Shown here: in pieces, positions 21,996 through 23,108 of the stretch
Numbering within the stretch: the stretch's first letter is position 1
How the letters are laid out: each line of letters opens with the position of its first letter
NCBI GenBank assembly: GCA_013288145.1
Contig: JABDCJ010000043.1
Coordinates: 1 to 23,108 of the forward strand
Reading direction: 5' to 3'
DNA: 23,108 bases
From: Nitrososphaerota archaeon
GTDB taxonomy: Archaea; Thermoproteota; Nitrososphaeria; Nitrososphaerales; CADDZS01
Program-made: the position numbers and the translations under genes
Notes under the pieces: model-generated
The model's database searches: none
What the model was told of the DNA's origin: nothing
What the model saw: the letters and a program-made list of their open reading frames with translations, nothing else

Positions 21996-22985
21996 TCACG
22001 CTTCCTCCATCAGTACGGGTATGCTTGTAGCCGGTTCGCTCTCTCCATCCCGAATCTGCCTTCCAGTCATCTGGAGAAACACTTGATCCAAGGTGGGTCT
22101 CGTGAATGAAATGTCAGAAATTTTCAGTCCTCGCTGCACTACGCCATCCACGATCTCGGGAAGGGCTTTTTCGACTCGAGGAATCTTTATCCGGTAGCTA
22201 GAACGATTCAGTTTGAGAACTTCCGTCACATCCGGGACGCCTTCGAAAAAGTGGGTCAGATCCGGACCATCGCTTACTTGAATCGATAGCAGGTCTCCGC
22301 CTAACTTCATTTTCAACTCTTTGGGAGATCCTGAAACTTTGATCACTCCACTGTCCACAATTGCGACCCTGTCGCACAAATCGTCGGCTTCCTCGAGGTA
22401 ATGCGTCGTCATAAAGACCGTTATGCCGTGCTCATCGTTGAGCTTTCTGACATACTCCCACATCTTGCTCCTGGTTTGAATATCGAGTCCGAGGCTGGGT
22501 TCGTCCAGGAAAAGTAGGCGTGGATCGTGCACGAGACCCATTGCAAGCTGGAGCCTTCTCTTCATCCCGCCGGAGTAAGTTTTGACCTTCTTTCCGGCTG
22601 AAGCCTCAAGGTCGACTAGCTTCATCAGCTCCGCTGCTCGCTTTCTTGCTTTCTCGTCGGGGACGTGATGCAGCTTGGCAAAGAGTAGCACGTTCTCAAT
22701 CCCTAGTAGTTCATCATCAGCAATGAGCTGTTGAGGAACTACGCCAATTACCGTCCTTACAATGCCGGGATCCTTCGAGACGTCGTGCCCTGCCACGATC
22801 GCTCTTCCACTGCTGACCGAGGTCAGAGTGGTCAGCATCCTGATGGTCGTAGTCTTACCCGCGCCATTTGGTCCAAGAAAACCAAATAGTTCTCCCTCCG
22901 CAACGTCGAAAGACACCTGATCTACCACGGTCTTGTCGCCGAATTTTTTCGTCAGATTCTCCGCTTGAATTATACTGTTAGTCAA
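21996..22985 (-). CDS. ABC transporter ATPase (DrrA-like), exporter 2
   Basis: A 329-residue ATPase with Walker A GPNGAGKTT (38-46), Q-loop VVPQQ, signature YSGGMKRR (137-144), Walker B LLFLDEP (Asp161, Glu162), GLD D-loop and the canonical switch His195 in TTHYLEEAD. The C-terminal tail has PTLDQVFLQMTGR, as in DrrA. Exporter 1 has Gln at the switch position, so the two systems are diverged paralogues, not a recent duplication. The start is TTG at 22985; the only nearby ATG is out of frame and stops after two codons. A TATA-like GACTATAAGT at 23021-23030 lies about 40 nt upstream, and the inverted repeat at 23056-23076 lies just beyond. First gene of a four-gene run. Confidence 0.93.
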   Translation of the reverse strand: MTNSIIQAENLTKKFGDKTVVDQVSFDVAEGELFGFLGPNGAGKTTTIRMLTTLTSVSSGRAIVAGHDVSKDPGIVRTVIGVVPQQLIADDELLGIENVLLFAKLHHVPDEKARKRAAELMKLVDLEASAGKKVKTYSGGMKRRLQLAMGLVHDPRLLFLDEPSLGLDIQTRSKMWEYVRKLNDEHGITVFMTTHYLEEADDLCDRVAIVDSGVIKVSGSPKELKMKLGGDLLSIQVSDGPDLTHFFEGVPDVTEVLKLNRSSYRIKIPRVEKALPEIVDGVVQRGLKISDISFTRPTLDQVFLQMTGRQIRDGESEPATSIPVLMEEA

Positions 22986-23020
22986 TTCATACTCTGGACG
23001 AACTCCCGGCTTCCTGAGAG

Positions 23021-23030
23021 ACTTATAGTC
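23021..23030 (-). promoter_or_regulatory. TATA-like promoter element of the exporter-2 operon
   Basis: Minus strand GACTATAAGT, about 40 nt upstream of the TTG at 22985, which would leave a leader of about 14 nt. Position and composition are the only evidence. Confidence 0.45.
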
Positions 23031-23055
23031 GACTCACGTTTGAAAATTACAGATG

Positions 23056-23076
23056 GTAATCACTTGATGTGATTAC
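23056..23076. promoter_or_regulatory. Perfect inverted repeat upstream of the exporter-2 operon
   Basis: GTAATCAC (23056-23063) and GTGATTAC (23069-23076) are perfect reverse complements around TTGAT. It lies about 30 bp upstream of the presumed TATA box, an activator or operator position; the winged-helix protein at 19499-19825 is an obvious candidate ligand. A hairpin terminator for a gene beyond the window edge is the alternative. Confidence 0.5.
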
Positions 23077-23108
23077 TCTTTGTTAGGCTCTAACTAGCTT
23101 TACTAAAG

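Overview
The window reads as archaeal DNA of moderate GC. The evidence is AT-rich TATA-like boxes 25-40 nt upstream of many start codons (several genes look leaderless), a bacterio-opsin-activator type HTH_10 regulator, several small archaeal winged-helix proteins resembling HTH_45, a membrane protein ending in a CPxCG...CPxCG zinc ribbon, an F420-type LLM oxidoreductase, a heme-copper oxidase, and Ser/Thr/Asn-rich single-anchor surface proteins full of N-glycosylation sequons. I favour an aerobic Nitrososphaerota (Thaumarchaeota)-like or related lineage. The exact clade cannot be fixed from sequence reading alone, and no rRNA or tRNA gene was seen.

Layout. 1-867: end of a terminal oxidase operon (subunit II, then the N-terminus of subunit I running off the window). 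957-2809: a surface protein, then a membrane protein followed by a small winged-helix gene that is frameshifted. 2996-5312: a drug-exporter-like MFS protein divergent from an HTH_10 regulator. 5325-6889: a zinc-free quinone-oxidoreductase-like MDR protein divergent from a MarR regulator, with clear operator-like repeats between them. 7072-11356: zinc-ribbon membrane protein, glutamate dehydrogenase, a small winged-helix-like protein, a universal stress protein and a second surface protein. 11520-16515: LLM oxidoreductase, an unrecognised 58-residue protein, a second membrane-protein/winged-helix pair paralogous to the one at 1835-2809, a threonine/serine dehydratase and a benzoylformate-decarboxylase-like ThDP enzyme.

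16611-22985: two DrrAB-like ABC-2 exporters separated by two unknown proteins. The second exporter heads a compact same-strand run of ATPase, permease, bactofilin-like beta-solenoid protein and HTH_45-like winged helix.

The most interesting items are (i) the exporter/bactofilin/winged-helix cluster at 19499-22985, a candidate envelope or cytoskeletal module; (ii) the duplicated membrane-protein plus winged-helix pair, one copy of which has a lesion; (iii) the two divergent regulator/target pairs with compact promoter-operator architecture; and (iv) the ThDP enzyme that keeps three of the four benzoylformate decarboxylase landmark residues but has Tyr where His281 should be. Many gene pairs converge with tiny gaps, giving a dense chromosomal arrangement; no transposase, CRISPR array or prophage gene was seen.
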